Positions 1-9,423 are shown, counted from the first letter of the stretch. The stretch: 38,814 bases of DNA from Stenotrophomonas sp. 278 (GCF_003935715.1 NZ_RHPP01000023.1:1-38814); one strand, 5' to 3'. Numbers and translations are program-made. Notes: generated by a model from the sequence alone, not told the origin.

Positions 1-172
1 GCCGGTCGCCCATCGCGGCAGCCGCCGCCACCGCGGCGGCAATCGCGCCGGCCGAAGTGCCGCCAATGTTCTTGAAGCGGTACTCGCGCGCCAGCGACAG
101 CACCGCGTTGGGATACACGATGCCGCTGGTGATACCGCCCTTCATGACCAGATCGCAATACTTGTCTGCCAC
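1..172 (-). CDS. Patatin-like phospholipase, N-terminal part (runs off left edge)
   Basis: The visible product begins (V/M)ADKYCDLVMKGGITSGIVYP and continues through FKNIGGTSAGAIAAAV. The glycine-rich GGITSG stretch is the patatin oxyanion region and GTSAG is the GxSxG nucleophile elbow, so this should be a serine lipid acyl hydrolase using a Ser-Asp dyad; the Asp lies beyond the window. I chose the GTG at 172; a second GTG sits at 175. The frame stays open upstream to about 318 but contains no ATG, and homologues of this type typically start near the DKYCDLVMKGG motif. A GGGGGC run just upstream may serve as ribosome-binding site. Only about 57 residues are visible, so substrate and full architecture cannot be judged. 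Confidence 0.75.
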   Translation of the reverse strand, partial: MADKYCDLVMKGGITSGIVYPNAVLSLAREYRFKNIGGTSAGAIAAAVAAAAAMGDR

Positions 173-175
173 CAC

Positions 176-315
176 ACTGCCCCCGCTGCCTGCGACGCCT
201 GGATGCGCCTGTGGCCGTCCCTGGATGGGTGTGACTTGCCTGTCATTGCCGCGCTGGTAGCGGCTGGGTTTGACGCTATAGGCCCAGTATGACGAAAGCG
301 TCTCTCACGGCTTGA
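176..315. other. Gene-poor stretch between patatin start and NadR remnant
   Basis: This is the rest of the roughly 320-base interval between the patatin start and the sstT stop. Nothing recognisable is coded here; the frame of the patatin gene stays open without a start codon. A promoter for the patatin gene would be expected here but I see no convincing -35/-10 pair. Confidence 0.4.
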
Positions 316-495
316 GACGCCGGACACGGATCACGCTGTTCAGTTGAGTCGTCCCTGACGTCTGGTGACCTCGTAGACCTGGCGGCAACGGCCCATCGGT
401 GGCTGGTGTGCGACACCACGCCACTCAGCACCCTGCTCTACTGCCAGGACATGTTCGGGCGAGCCGGGGCTGAACTACATGCGCTGGCAGAGCGT
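316..495 (+). pseudogene. Remnant of a NadR-type ribosylnicotinamide kinase (AAA/P-loop)
   Basis: The plus strand here translates without stops into LVDLAATAHRWLVCDTTPL followed by STLLYCQDMFGRAGAELHAL. The CDTTPLSTLLYC...MFGRA segment resembles the Walker-B-like section of NadR-type nicotinamide riboside kinases. No P-loop is visible, no start codon fits, and after about residue HALAERH the frame no longer resembles the family and runs into the antisense of sstT. About ten residues also seem to be missing between LVDLA and the HRW segment. I read this as a decayed, internally deleted fragment. It lies less than 3 kb from the NAD salvage genes at 3345 and 4462. The homology is recalled rather than searched, so the assignment is moderate. 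Confidence 0.5.
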
Positions 496-1724
496 CACCC
501 GGCTGACCGGCTCGATGCAGCGATGCGCTCGGCGCGTGCGCAGGCCGCAGCGGTAAACACCACGTCGGACGAGGAATTCAGCGCGGTTTCCGCCGAATCC
601 TGGACCACGCCGACCACGAAGCCCACCGCCACCACCTGCATGGCGACGCTGTCTTCAATGCCGAACAGTCCGCACGCCAGCGGCACCAGCAGCAGCGAGC
701 CACCCGGCACGCCGGAGGCCCCGCACGCCCCGATGGCAGCCACCACGCTCAGCAGCAGCGCGGTCGGCAGGTCGACCTGGATGCCCAAGGTATGCACCGC
801 CGCCAGCGTGAGCACGGAAATGGTGATCGCCGCACCGGCCATGTTGATCGTGGCCCCCAGCGGAATGGCCACCGAGTAGGTGCCCTCATGCAGGCCCAGG
901 CGCTTGCACAGGGTCAGATTGACCGGGATGTTGGCGGCAGACGAGCGGGTGAAGAAGGCGGTGATGCCGCTTTCGCGCAGGCAGGTCAGCACCAGCGGGT
1001 AGGGATTGCGGCGGGTGACCAGGAACACGATCAGCGGGTTGGCCAGCAGCGCCACCGCCAGCATCGCCCCCAGCAGCACCGCCAGCAGACGCGCGTAGTC
1101 GGCCAGCGCGCCCAGCCCGGCCCCGGCAATGGTGGAGGCGACAATGCCGAACACGCCGATGGGAGCCAGCAAGATCACCCACTGCACCACGCGGGTAAAG
1201 GCCGCAGAGACGTCCGCCAGCATGGCGCGGGTGGCCTCGCCGGCATGCCGCAGTACGAGGCCGAGCCCCACGCCCCAGGCCAGTACCCCGATGTAGTTGG
1301 CCTTGACCAGCGCATTGACCGGGTTGTCCACGATCTGCAGCAGCAGCGTGTGCAGCACCGCGCCAATACCGCTGGGGGCAGTCTGGGCGGCGGTGTCGGC
1401 CGCTTTCAGTACCAGCGTGGTCGGGAACAGGAAGCTGGCGGATACGCCGACCAGTGACGCGGCCACGGTGGCCAGCAGGTACAGCATCAGCACCGGCCGC
1501 ATGTGCGTGCCGCCGCCGCGGTGACCGGCGATGGAGGCCACCACCAGCACCAGCACAAGGACCGGCGCGACTGCTTTCAGCGCGCTGATGAACACCTCAC
1601 CCAGCAGACCGAGCGCCAGTGCGGTGGGTGGATGTGCCACCCCCACCACGATGCCCAGCAGCAGGCCGATGACGATGCGGGTGACAAGGGAAGTACGGCG
1701 GAGGAAGGCAGGTACGACAGTCAT
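495..1724 (-). CDS. sstT: Serine/threonine:Na+ symporter SstT
   Basis: A 409-residue member of the dicarboxylate/amino acid:cation symporter family, expected in the inner membrane and importing serine and threonine with sodium. Supporting sequence: a hydrophobic N-terminus ([15 protein letters not shown]), multiple membrane segments, the serine-rich hairpin [11 protein letters not shown], the NMAGAA segment and [19 protein letters not shown], all typical of SstT rather than of GltP or DctA. Length agrees with the usual ~410 residues. The frame is open 37 codons further upstream, but the ATG at 1724 gives the normal SstT N-terminus. It is divergent from the FAD oxidoreductase at 1850. Its C-terminus runs into the NadR-like remnant on the other strand. 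Confidence 0.93.
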   Translation of the reverse strand: MTVVPAFLRRTSLVTRIVIGLLLGIVVGVAHPPTALALGLLGEVFISALKAVAPVLVLVLVVASIAGHRGGGTHMRPVLMLYLLATVAASLVGVSASFLFPTTLVLKAADTAAQTAPSGIGAVLHTLLLQIVDNPVNALVKANYIGVLAWGVGLGLVLRHAGEATRAMLADVSAAFTRVVQWVILLAPIGVFGIVASTIAGAGLGALADYARLLAVLLGAMLAVALLANPLIVFLVTRRNPYPLVLTCLRESGITAFFTRSSAANIPVNLTLCKRLGLHEGTYSVAIPLGATINMAGAAITISVLTLAAVHTLGIQVDLPTALLLSVVAAIGACGASGVPGGSLLLVPLACGLFGIEDSVAMQVVAVGFVVGVVQDSAETALNSSSDVVFTAAACARAERIAASSRSAG

Positions 1725-1758
1725 GCAGGGATCACGTACGAAGCAGGAACCGTATGGT

Positions 1759-1784
1759 GCCTGCAATCGTCGGCGCTTGCAGGC
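1759..1784. repeat. Perfect 8-bp inverted repeat in the sstT/oxidoreductase divergent interval
   Basis: GCCTGCAA (1759-1766) and TTGCAGGC (1777-1784) pair perfectly around a 10-base loop. The hairpin lies in the 125-bp region between two divergent starts, 35 bp from sstT and 65 bp from the oxidoreductase. It could be a shared operator or a 5'-UTR hairpin. No GTAG end is present, so it does not fit the SMAG pattern seen elsewhere. Confidence 0.5.
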
Positions 1785-1849
1785 CCCGCGTCGCGCCTGG
1801 CTCACTGAACAGGCACAATCGGCCACACCTCGCATTGCCAGGAAGGCTG

Positions 1850-3265
1850 ATGACCTCTCGACGCCGCTTCATTGCCAGCTGCAGCACCGCGGCATTGCTG
1901 GGGGCCTGCGCACGTCAGGCTACGCCAACGGTGAATGACATCAGCCAGCTGGAACCCACCGATGTGGCCGCGGTGGTACCGATCCGCCATACCGCTGACG
2001 TGTCCGCCACCTTGGAGCGCCATACCGGGACCGTCTGCGTGGCCGGCGCGCGCTTCAGCATGGGCGGGCAGACCAGTGCGGCGCAGGCCGTGCAGCTGGG
2101 CATGAGCACCTGCAACCGGCTGGTGTTCCTGGACGTACCCGGCAAGGTGGTGCGGGTGCAGTCCGGCATGCGCTGGCGGGCGCTGCAGGAGCAGCTGGAC
2201 CGCCACGGATTGGCAGTGAAGGTGATGCAGAGCTTCAGCAACTTCAGCGTGGGCGGCTCGGTGTCGGTCAACTGCCACGGACGTTACGTGGGAAGCGGCA
2301 GCATCGCCGGCACCGTGCGTGCCCTGCAGATCGTGCTGCGCTCCGGAGAAGTGCTGGAGGCCTCGCGCACCCACAACAGCGACCTGTTCCGCGCCGCGCT
2401 GGGCGGCTACGGTCTGCTGGGGGTCATCACCGAGATGGAACTGGACGTCGTCGACGACGTGGCCATGGCCCGTAGCACCCAGCGCCTGTCGCTGGATGCG
2501 TACGTTGACTGGTTCGGCGAACACGTACTGGCCGACCCACGCGCAATCATGCACAACGCCGACCTGATGCCGCCGGATTTCAATGCACCGCTGGCGGTGA
2601 CCTGGTATCGCACGGACGCCGCGTTGACCGATACGGCGCGGCTGGTGCCGGTCGGGGCGCACTACGGTACCGAGCAGAATCTGATCTGGGCGGTGTCGGA
2701 ACTGCCCGGCGGTGCGCAGCTGCGCGAGCAACTTATGGTGGAAAAAACCCTGCGCGAGCCCCGGGTGGTTCGCCGCAATCTGGAAGCCAGCCTGGACGTG
2801 GCCGCGCTGGAGCCGCGCACACGCAGCATGTCCACGTATCTTCTGCAGGAGTATTTCATTCCAGTGGCGCACTTCCGCACCTTCGCGCGGATGTTGGCGA
2901 GCATACTGAAGGCACATCGCGTCAACGCATTGAACGTTTCGATTCGTCACGCACCGGCGGATCCGTTGGCCGTGATGTCGTGGGCGCGCGAAGACGTGTT
3001 CTGCTTTGTGCTGTACCACAAGCAGCGAAGACTGCCGTGGTCCGATGATCGTGCCGCGGAATGGACACGTGCACTGATCGACGCGGCCTTGCTGTGCGGC
3101 GGGCGTTACTACCTGCCCTACCGGCCGCATGCCACGCTGGACCAGTTCCAGCGCGCCTACCCGCAGTGGCCCCAACTTGTGGCGTGCAAGCGTCGATACG
3201 ACCCACGCCTGCAACTGGTCAACCATCTGTGGCAGCGCTACCTCGGTCCGTTGGCCGGCGCTTGA
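1850..3265 (+). CDS. FAD-linked oxidoreductase (PCMH/GlcD type), predicted Tat-exported lipoprotein
   Basis: A 471-residue FAD-binding oxidoreductase of the PCMH fold. The N-terminus [20 protein letters not shown] combines a twin-arginine SRRRF motif with a lipobox LGAC at residues 17-20, so export by Tat and lipid anchoring at Cys20 are likely. FAD-binding elements follow: GARFSMGGQ (~66-74) in the pyrophosphate loop and [13 protein letters not shown] (~132-144). The substrate is unknown; the C-terminal half has Tyr and Arg rich segments such as [11 protein letters not shown], reminiscent of aldonolactone-oxidase-like members. The start at 1850 has AGGAAGG just upstream and gives the signal sequence directly; the frame extends 32 codons further without that benefit. 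Downstream is the NMN adenylyltransferase gene, 79 bp away on the same strand. Confidence 0.8.
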   Translation: MTSRRRFIASCSTAALLGACARQATPTVNDISQLEPTDVAAVVPIRHTADVSATLERHTGTVCVAGARFSMGGQTSAAQAVQLGMSTCNRLVFLDVPGKVVRVQSGMRWRALQEQLDRHGLAVKVMQSFSNFSVGGSVSVNCHGRYVGSGSIAGTVRALQIVLRSGEVLEASRTHNSDLFRAALGGYGLLGVITEMELDVVDDVAMARSTQRLSLDAYVDWFGEHVLADPRAIMHNADLMPPDFNAPLAVTWYRTDAALTDTARLVPVGAHYGTEQNLIWAVSELPGGAQLREQLMVEKTLREPRVVRRNLEASLDVAALEPRTRSMSTYLLQEYFIPVAHFRTFARMLASILKAHRVNALNVSIRHAPADPLAVMSWAREDVFCFVLYHKQRRLPWSDDRAAEWTRALIDAALLCGGRYYLPYRPHATLDQFQRAYPQWPQLVACKRRYDPRLQLVNHLWQRYLGPLAGA

Positions 3266-3344
3266 CGTCCTGAACAGGAGGCGTAGCATTGCGTTCAAGC
3301 CAAGGGACAGACCCGCGGCACTCACAACGACATGAGGGATTCTC

Positions 3345-4394
3345 ATGGAATTCGACTACCTCGTCTTCATCGGGCGTTTCGAGCCCTTCCACAACGGCCA
3401 TGCCGCCGTTGCCCGCCTGGCCCTGAGCCGGGCCCGCAAGCTGATCTTCCTGGTTGGCTCTGCCGATACTCCCCGCAGCCTGCGCAATCCCTGGACGGTG
3501 GCCGAACGCGCCGTGATGATCCAGGCCGCCCTCGATGGCAACACCGATCGCCTGATCATCCAGCCGCTGCGCGACCACCTGTACAACGAAGCACAGTGGA
3601 TTGCTGGCGTGCAGCGCAACGTGGCCGAGGCGCTGCGTGCCGACGGTGCCGACAGCACTGCCAAGGTTGGCCTGGTCGGCATGGACAAGGATGCATCCAG
3701 CTACTACCTGCGCGAGTTCCCGCAATGGCCGCTGGTGGATGTGCAGCACACGGCCACGCTGTCGGCCACCGAACTGCGTCGCTACCTGTTTGAAGCCGGC
3801 GACGTGGATTTCCACGGTGCCCTGCTGATGCTGCGCGGCAATGTGCCGGCCCCCGTGTACGACATGCTGGAGGCGTTCCGCAAAAGCTCGCCCGCGTACG
3901 ATCAGCTGGTCGCCGAGTACCGCTTCATCGAACAGTACAAGGCGGCGTGGAAAGACGCGCCGTACGCGCCCACCTTCGTCACCACCGATGCGGTGGTGGT
4001 GCACTCGGGCCACGTGCTGCTGGTGCGCCGCCGATCGGAACCGGGCAAGGGCCTGTGGGCGCTGCCGGGTGGATTCGTCGGCCAGGACCAGACCCTGCTG
4101 GACAGCTGCCTGCGTGAACTGCGCGAGGAAACCCGGCTGAAGCTGCCGCTTCCCGTGCTGAAAGGCTCGCTGAAGGGCCAGCAGGTGTTCGACCACCCCG
4201 AGCGCAGCCAGCGCGGTCGCACCATCACCCACGCCTTCCACTTCGAGTTCCCGGCCGGTGAACTGCCGGCGGTGCGCGGCGGCGACGATGCCGACAAGGC
4301 GCGCTGGGTTCCGGTGAGCGAAGCGCTGGACATGGGCCCGCGCCTGTACGAAGACCACCTGCACATTCTGGAGTATTTCCTGGGTCGCGGCTGA
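3345..4394 (+). CDS. nadM: Bifunctional NMN adenylyltransferase / Nudix hydrolase
   Basis: A 349-residue fusion. Residues 1-~180 are a nucleotidyltransferase with GRFEPFHNGH at 10-19 (ATP-binding HxGH signature) and LSATELRR at 139-146 (second ATP-binding motif), expected to make NAD from NMN and ATP. Residues ~205-349 are a Nudix hydrolase domain; the box runs from Gly243 with RELREET at 257-263. In this box the first conserved Glu is Gln249. Such fusions in cyanobacteria and Francisella pair NMNAT with ADP-ribose pyrophosphatase-like activity. The ATG at 3345 follows GAGGGA at 3334-3339. The nicotinamide phosphoribosyltransferase gene starts 67 bp downstream on the same strand and supplies the NMN, so the two probably form an operon. 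Confidence 0.92.
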   Translation: MEFDYLVFIGRFEPFHNGHAAVARLALSRARKLIFLVGSADTPRSLRNPWTVAERAVMIQAALDGNTDRLIIQPLRDHLYNEAQWIAGVQRNVAEALRADGADSTAKVGLVGMDKDASSYYLREFPQWPLVDVQHTATLSATELRRYLFEAGDVDFHGALLMLRGNVPAPVYDMLEAFRKSSPAYDQLVAEYRFIEQYKAAWKDAPYAPTFVTTDAVVVHSGHVLLVRRRSEPGKGLWALPGGFVGQDQTLLDSCLRELREETRLKLPLPVLKGSLKGQQVFDHPERSQRGRTITHAFHFEFPAGELPAVRGGDDADKARWVPVSEALDMGPRLYEDHLHILEYFLGRG

Positions 4395-4461
4395 GCCCGA
4401 CCTGGTTCCATCACCGGTGGATAGACCGCCGGTGCCACTCGACGCGAAGGAGCTTCCCGTC

Positions 4462-5865
4462 ATGCATTACCTCGATAATCTTCTCCTCAATACCGACAGC
4501 TACAAGGCCAGCCACTGGCTGCAGTACCCGCAGGGTACCGATGCCACGTTCTTCTATGTGGAATCGCGCGGCGGCCTGCACGATCGCACCGTGTTCTTTG
4601 GACTGCAGTCGATCCTGAAAGACGCGCTTGCCCGTCCGGTCACCCACGCTGACATCGACGAGGCGCGCGATTTGTTCGCCGCGCACGGCGAGCCGTTCAA
4701 TGAAGCCGGCTGGCGCGACATCGTCGACCGCCTCGGCGGGCATCTGCCGGTGCGCATCCGCGCCGTCCCCGAAGGCACCGTGGTGCCCACCCACCAGGCA
4801 CTGATGACGGTCGAATCGACCGACCCGCGGGCGTACTGGGTGCCTTCGTACCTGGAAACGCTGCTGCTGCGGGTGTGGTATCCGGTGACCGTGGCCACGA
4901 TCAGCTGGCACGCCAAGCAGACCATTCGCGGCTTTCTGGAACTGACCAGTGACGATCCGGAAGGCCAACTGCCATTCAAGCTGCACGACTTTGGTGCGCG
5001 CGGCGTGTCGAGCCTGCAATCGGCGGCGCTGGGTGGTGCCGCGCACCTGGTCAACTTCCTGGGCACCGACACCGTGTCGGCGCTGTGCCTGGCACGTGCG
5101 CACTATCACGAGCCGATGGCCGGCTACTCGATTCCGGCCGCCGAGCACAGCACCATCACCAGCTGGGGCCGCGAGCGTGAAGTGGACGCCTATCGCAACA
5201 TGCTGAAGCAGTTCGGCAAGCCCGGCGCGATCGTGGCGGTGGTGTCGGACAGCTACGACATCTACCACGCGATCCGCGAGCACTGGGGCACCACGCTACG
5301 CAATGAGGTGATCGCCTCGGGGGCCACGCTTGTCATCCGTCCCGACTCGGGCGACCCGGTGGAGGTAGTTGCCGACAGCCTGGCATTGCTGGACGAGGCC
5401 TTCGGTCACACCGTCAATGGCAAGGGCTATCGCGTACTCAACCACGTACGGGTGATCCAGGGCGACGGCATCAACCCGGATACGATCCGCGCGATCCTGC
5501 AGCGCATCACCGACGCCGGCTACGCCGCCGACAACGTGGCGTTCGGCATGGGTGGTGCCCTGCTGCAGCGGCTGGACCGCGACACCCAGAAGTTCGCGCT
5601 GAAGTGCTCGGCGGCACGCGTGAACGGCGAATGGATCGACGTGTACAAGGATCCGGTGACCGACATCGGCAAGCAAAGCAAGCGAGGACGTCTGCAACTG
5701 GTGCGCAACCGGGAGGATGGCCGCCTGAATACGGTGCCGCTCAGTGATGGTGCCCTGCCCGCCGGACATGAAGACGCGATGGTCACGGTCTGGGAGAATG
5801 GCGATCTGCGGGTCGACGAGACATTTGCCATGATCCGCAGCCGCGCCGACCGCACCCGCGTTTGA
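4462..5865 (+). CDS. nadV: Nicotinamide phosphoribosyltransferase (NAMPT/NadV)
   Basis: A 467-residue enzyme that joins nicotinamide to PRPP to give NMN. The match to animal NAMPT is easy to see: HDFGARGVSSLQSA, HLVNFLGTD, PAAEHSTITSWG, VVSDSYDIY, RPDSGDPVEVV, RVIQGDGIN and the C-terminal KQSKRGRLQL. In this numbering the residues equivalent to human Asp219, His247 and Asp313 are Asp203, His229 (the catalytic phosphohistidine) and Asp295. The frame is open 15 codons further upstream, but the ATG at 4462 has GAAGGAG upstream and gives the normal N-terminus (LLNTDSYKASHW). Its product feeds the NMN adenylyltransferase encoded just before it. Confidence 0.95.
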   Translation: MHYLDNLLLNTDSYKASHWLQYPQGTDATFFYVESRGGLHDRTVFFGLQSILKDALARPVTHADIDEARDLFAAHGEPFNEAGWRDIVDRLGGHLPVRIRAVPEGTVVPTHQALMTVESTDPRAYWVPSYLETLLLRVWYPVTVATISWHAKQTIRGFLELTSDDPEGQLPFKLHDFGARGVSSLQSAALGGAAHLVNFLGTDTVSALCLARAHYHEPMAGYSIPAAEHSTITSWGREREVDAYRNMLKQFGKPGAIVAVVSDSYDIYHAIREHWGTTLRNEVIASGATLVIRPDSGDPVEVVADSLALLDEAFGHTVNGKGYRVLNHVRVIQGDGINPDTIRAILQRITDAGYAADNVAFGMGGALLQRLDRDTQKFALKCSAARVNGEWIDVYKDPVTDIGKQSKRGRLQLVRNREDGRLNTVPLSDGALPAGHEDAMVTVWENGDLRVDETFAMIRSRADRTRV

Positions 5866-5914
5866 GGCCGCAGGCCGTTCTTGACCTTCGCCCGCCCGAG
5901 GTCTACCTTGTGCG

Positions 5915-6122
5915 GGCCGAAGGTGTTTATCTCTTCATGCAGATGAAGGGATGAAATTAAACGGGAATCCGGTGAAAGCGCTCTGCGCTCATTCCGGAGC
6001 TGCCCCGCAGCGGTGAATGGAAACGACCCCCGCCACACAGCACTGGGCTTCGCGCCTGGGAAGCGGCGGGCATTAGGTGGGCCTGCCGGCCCGTGTCCAT
6101 CAGCCCGAATACCGGCCCCGGC
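5915..6122 (+). promoter_or_regulatory. Cobalamin riboswitch upstream of metE
   Basis: The AdoCbl/cobalamin aptamer landmarks are in order: AAGGTG near 5920, ACGGGAATCCGGTGAAA at 5961-5977, GAGCTGCCCCGCAGC at about 5997-6011, CACTGGGC...CCTGGGAAGC at 6041-6065, and a B12-box-like CAGCCCGAATACCGG at 6101-6115. The strand and the metE gene 225 bp downstream fit the known logic: with B12 present, the riboswitch shuts off B12-independent methionine synthase so that MetH is used. Several positions differ from the usual consensus, including the B12 box. Ends are approximate. Confidence 0.9.
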
Positions 6123-6144
6123 CAGAAAGCACGACCGCTTTCTG
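6123..6144 (+). promoter_or_regulatory. Hairpin just after the cobalamin aptamer (possible expression platform)
   Basis: CAGAAAGC (6123-6130) and GCTTTCTG (6137-6144) form a perfect 8-bp stem with a 6-base loop, immediately after the aptamer. No U-tract follows, so it is not a simple intrinsic terminator. It may act in the switch itself or in Rho-dependent control. Confidence 0.45.
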
Positions 6145-6238
6145 CTTCGACCTGGAACGTCCGCGGGGAGGTTGCCGGGGCCTGCCGCCATGCTGCACGC
6201 GTGGCGTTGTGCCCGTGCGTCCGCTTCACGGCATCCGG

Positions 6239-6256
6239 TTCGCCCGCGGGGGCGAA
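6239..6256 (+). repeat. Second hairpin in the metE leader
   Basis: TTCGCCC (6239-6245) and GGGCGAA (6250-6256) pair perfectly with a 4-base loop. It lies in the 225-bp leader between the aptamer and the metE start and lacks a U-tract. The rest of this leader shows no gene; in-frame upstream ATGs, for example at 6333, lack a suitable ribosome-binding site. Confidence 0.4.
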
Positions 6257-6347
6257 GGTCGCTGGTGAAGCGCACATGGCCGCAAGGGCGTGGTCGCTGC
6301 ACGGTTCCTTCGTTCCTCAATGCCGCCAAGCAATGAGGACATCTTTC

Positions 6348-8645
6348 ATGACTACGGTTACCAATCTGGGTTTCCCCCGCATCGGGGCCAAGCGCGAGCT
6401 GAAGCGTGCGCTGGAAGCGTTCTGGTCCGGCCAGAACAGCGCGCAGTCGCTGCTGGACACCGCCGCGACGCTGCGCGCCACGCACTGGCGGCTGCAGCAC
6501 GACGCTGGTGTGGATGTGCCGACCAGCAACGACTTCAGTCTGTATGACCAAGTGCTGGATGCCGCCTTCCTGTTCGACGCCATTCCGGCCCGCTACCGCG
6601 CCCTGGCCGACGCGGATCCACTGGCCGGTTACTTTGCGATGGCCCGCGGCCTGCAGCGCGACGGGCATGACCTGCACGCGCTGGAAATGACCAAGTGGTT
6701 CGACACCAACTACCACTACCTGGTGCCGGAACTACAGGCCGGCCAGGGCTTTGCCCTGCGCGGCAACAAGCCGCTGGCCGAGTACCGGCAGGCGCAGGGC
6801 CTGGGGATTGAGACGCGCCCGGTGCTGATTGGCCCGGTGACGTTCCTGCTGCTGTCCAAGACCACCGACGGCAGCCCTGCATTGGACCTGCTGGACGCGC
6901 TGCTGCCGGTATACGTGGAGCTGCTGGGCCAGCTGCGGGCAGCGGGCGCTGCGTGGGTGCAGCTGGACGAGCCCGTGCTGGTGCAGGACCTGGACGATGC
7001 CATCCGCGTGGCCTTCGTCCATGCATACGAAGTGCTGGCTGCGGCCCCCCGCCCCAAGGTGCTGGTGGCCACCTACTTCGGTGCGCTGGACGACAACCTG
7101 GCGCTGGCCGCTTCATTGCCGGTGGACGGCCTGCATGTGGACCTGGTGCGTGCACCGGAACAGCTGGACGCGGTGATCAAGGCACTGCCGGCCGGACGTG
7201 TCCTTTCTGCCGGTGTGGTCAACGGCCGCAATATCTGGCGCACCCATCTGGATAACGCGCTTCTGCTGGCGCGTTACGCGCACGGTCACGTCGGGGGCGA
7301 CCATCTGTGGCTGGCTCCATCGTGTTCGCTGCTGCACAGCCCGGTTGATCTGGCGCACGAAACCAAGCTGGATGACGAGCTGCGGGGCTGGCTGGCGTTC
7401 TCGAAGCAGAAGCTGGAGGAACTGCGGCTGCTGGCCAATGCCATCGACAACCCGGCCGTGGCCGAGAGGCCGCTGGCGGCGGCCCGCGAACGGCTGGAAG
7501 CGCGCCGTCGCTCGCCGCGCGTGCACAACTCAGCGGTTGCCGAACGCCTGGGTGCTATCACTGCCGCAGATTCGCAGCGGCACAGCCCCTACCCGCAGCG
7601 CCATCTGGCCCAGGCCGCCGCATTGAATCTGCCACTGTTCCCTACCACCACGATCGGCTCGTTCCCGCAGACGCTTGAGGTGCGCGAAGCACGTGCCCGC
7701 AACAAGTCCGGCAAACTGTCCGACGCCGACTACAATACCTTCCTCGCGACCCAGACCGAGCACTGCGTGCGCGCGCAGGAGCAGATCGGGCTGGACGTGC
7801 TGGTACACGGCGAGTTCGAGCGCAACGACATGGTGGAGTACTTCGGCGAACAGCTGGAAGGATTTGCCTTCACCAAGAACGGCTGGGTGCAGAGCTATGG
7901 CTCGCGCTGTGTGAAGCCGCCAGTGATCTTCGGCGATGTCAGCCGGCCACAGCCGATGACGGTGCGCTGGTCGCAGTATGCGCAGTCGCTGACCGAGCGC
8001 CCGATGAAGGGCATGCTGACCGGACCGGTGACGGTGCTGCAGTGGAGCTTCGTGCGCGATGACCAGGCGCGTGCCGACACCTGCCGGCAGATCGCCCTGG
8101 CGCTGCGCGATGAGGTGCTGGACATGGAAGCGGCGGGTATCGGCGTGATCCAGATTGATGAGCCCGCAATCCGCGAAGGCCTCCCACTACGCCGCGCGCA
8201 GTGGCGTGAGTATCTGGACTGGGCAGTGGAAGCGTTCCGCATAACCGCCAGCGGCGTGCGTGATGCCACCCAGATCCACACCCACATGTGCTATTCCGAG
8301 TTCAACGACATCATCCATTCGGTGGCAGCGATGGACGCCGATGTGATTTCCATCGAGACCTCGCGCTCACGCATGGAGCTGCTGGACGCGTTCGTGCGCT
8401 TCCAGTATCCGAACGAAATCGGGCCAGGCGTATACGACATCCACTCGCCACGCGTACCGGACAAGGAGGAGATGGTGGCGCTGCTGCGCAAGGCCGCCGA
8501 GGTGCTGCGGCCGGAGCAGATCTGGGTGAACCCGGACTGTGGGTTGAAAACCCGTGGCTGGGTGGAAACACGCCCGGCGCTGGAGGCGCTGGTAGCGGCT
8601 GCCCGGCAACTACGTGACGAATACGCCGACGCCAACGCGGCCTGA
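6348..8645 (+). CDS. metE: Cobalamin-independent methionine synthase
   Basis: A 765-residue 5-methyltetrahydropteroyltriglutamate-homocysteine methyltransferase, catalysing the last step of methionine synthesis without B12. The N-terminus ([22 protein letters not shown]) and the catalytic half ([42 protein letters not shown]) are typical. The zinc/homocysteine site is intact: His646 and Cys648 in HTHMCYSEF, Glu670 in SIETSRS and Cys731 in NPDCGLKTR, each five residues beyond the E. coli equivalents. The start at 6348 has GAGGA eight bases upstream; the frame remains open through the riboswitch but that is leader. Length is near the usual ~755. Expression should fall when cobalamin is available. 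Confidence 0.97.
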   Translation: MTTVTNLGFPRIGAKRELKRALEAFWSGQNSAQSLLDTAATLRATHWRLQHDAGVDVPTSNDFSLYDQVLDAAFLFDAIPARYRALADADPLAGYFAMARGLQRDGHDLHALEMTKWFDTNYHYLVPELQAGQGFALRGNKPLAEYRQAQGLGIETRPVLIGPVTFLLLSKTTDGSPALDLLDALLPVYVELLGQLRAAGAAWVQLDEPVLVQDLDDAIRVAFVHAYEVLAAAPRPKVLVATYFGALDDNLALAASLPVDGLHVDLVRAPEQLDAVIKALPAGRVLSAGVVNGRNIWRTHLDNALLLARYAHGHVGGDHLWLAPSCSLLHSPVDLAHETKLDDELRGWLAFSKQKLEELRLLANAIDNPAVAERPLAAARERLEARRRSPRVHNSAVAERLGAITAADSQRHSPYPQRHLAQAAALNLPLFPTTTIGSFPQTLEVREARARNKSGKLSDADYNTFLATQTEHCVRAQEQIGLDVLVHGEFERNDMVEYFGEQLEGFAFTKNGWVQSYGSRCVKPPVIFGDVSRPQPMTVRWSQYAQSLTERPMKGMLTGPVTVLQWSFVRDDQARADTCRQIALALRDEVLDMEAAGIGVIQIDEPAIREGLPLRRAQWREYLDWAVEAFRITASGVRDATQIHTHMCYSEFNDIIHSVAAMDADVISIETSRSRMELLDAFVRFQYPNEIGPGVYDIHSPRVPDKEEMVALLRKAAEVLRPEQIWVNPDCGLKTRGWVETRPALEALVAAARQLRDEYADANAA

Positions 8646-8663
8646 CCTTCCCTGCTGCATATC

Positions 8664-8696
8664 GTGCCCAGCTCCGCCGTTGCCGGCGCTGGGCAC
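8664..8696. terminator. 9-bp inverted repeat after metE
   Basis: GTGCCCAGC (8664-8672) and GCTGGGCAC (8688-8696) are perfect complements around a GC-rich 15-base loop that contains a smaller GCCG/CGGC stem. It lies 18 bp after the metE stop and ends 12 bp before queH. There is no T-run, so it may be a weak or Rho-assisted terminator, or an mRNA-stabilising hairpin. Confidence 0.5.
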
Positions 8697-8708
8697 ATTG
8701 GAACTGCC

Positions 8709-9371
8709 ATGAACGACTTTGTACGCCCCACCCTTGCCCTGCCCGATGGCCACACCAAACTATTGCTGCATTCGTGCTGTGCGCCGTGCTCGGGCGAAGT
8801 GATGGAGGCGATCACCGCTTCCGGGATCGACTACACCATCTTCTTCTACAACCCCAACATCCATCCGTCGCGCGAGTACCAGCTGCGCAAGGAAGAGAAC
8901 ATCCGTTTTGCGGAGAAGCACAACGTGCCGTTTGTGGATGCGGACTACGACACCCGTGAGTGGTTCGCCCGGGCGCGGGGCATGGAGCATGAGCCCGAGC
9001 GTGGCATCCGCTGCACGATGTGCTTTGACATGCGCTTCGTGCGCACGGCGTTGTATGCGCATGAGCATGGCTTCCCGGTGATCAGCAGTTCGCTGGGCAT
9101 TTCGCGCTGGAAGGACATGAACCAGATCAACGACTGTGGGCATCGTGCCGCAGCGCACTACCCGGGCATCCAGTACTGGGACTACAACTGGCGCAAAGGC
9201 GGCGGCGCGGCACGGATGGTGGAGATCAGCAAGCGCGAGCAGTTCTACCAGCAGGAGTACTGCGGCTGCGTGTACTCGCTGCGGGATACCAACCTGCACC
9301 GGCAGGCGTCCGGGCGCGGGAAGATCGAGATCGGGCTGCTGTACTACGGGGATGGAACCACGAACGAATGA
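8709..9371 (+). CDS. queH: Epoxyqueuosine reductase QueH
   Basis: A 220-residue QueH (DUF208), which performs the last step of queuosine tRNA modification in organisms using it in place of QueG. Visible motifs: [14 protein letters not shown] at about 18-31 with paired Cys23-Cys24, the YNPNIHP segment, [25 protein letters not shown] and the C-terminal EYCGCVYS. The conserved cysteines are the expected Fe-S and metal ligands. The frame is open 15 codons further upstream but that would overlap the inverted repeat after metE, so I use the ATG at 8709, which has only a weak upstream GGAA. The nicotinamidase gene starts 52 bp downstream on the same strand. Confidence 0.95.
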   Translation: MNDFVRPTLALPDGHTKLLLHSCCAPCSGEVMEAITASGIDYTIFFYNPNIHPSREYQLRKEENIRFAEKHNVPFVDADYDTREWFARARGMEHEPERGIRCTMCFDMRFVRTALYAHEHGFPVISSSLGISRWKDMNQINDCGHRAAAHYPGIQYWDYNWRKGGGAARMVEISKREQFYQQEYCGCVYSLRDTNLHRQASGRGKIEIGLLYYGDGTTNE

Positions 9372-9423
9372 CCCGTCGTGGCCTGGGATAAACTGTCCTT
9401 CCCCCGCGCCCGTGACTGCCGCC

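Noticed and set aside
406-879. A real gene of 157 codons on the plus strand starting with the NadR-like segment
   Set aside because: Only the first ~30 codons resemble a kinase. From about 495 on it is the antisense of sstT, so I call only a remnant.
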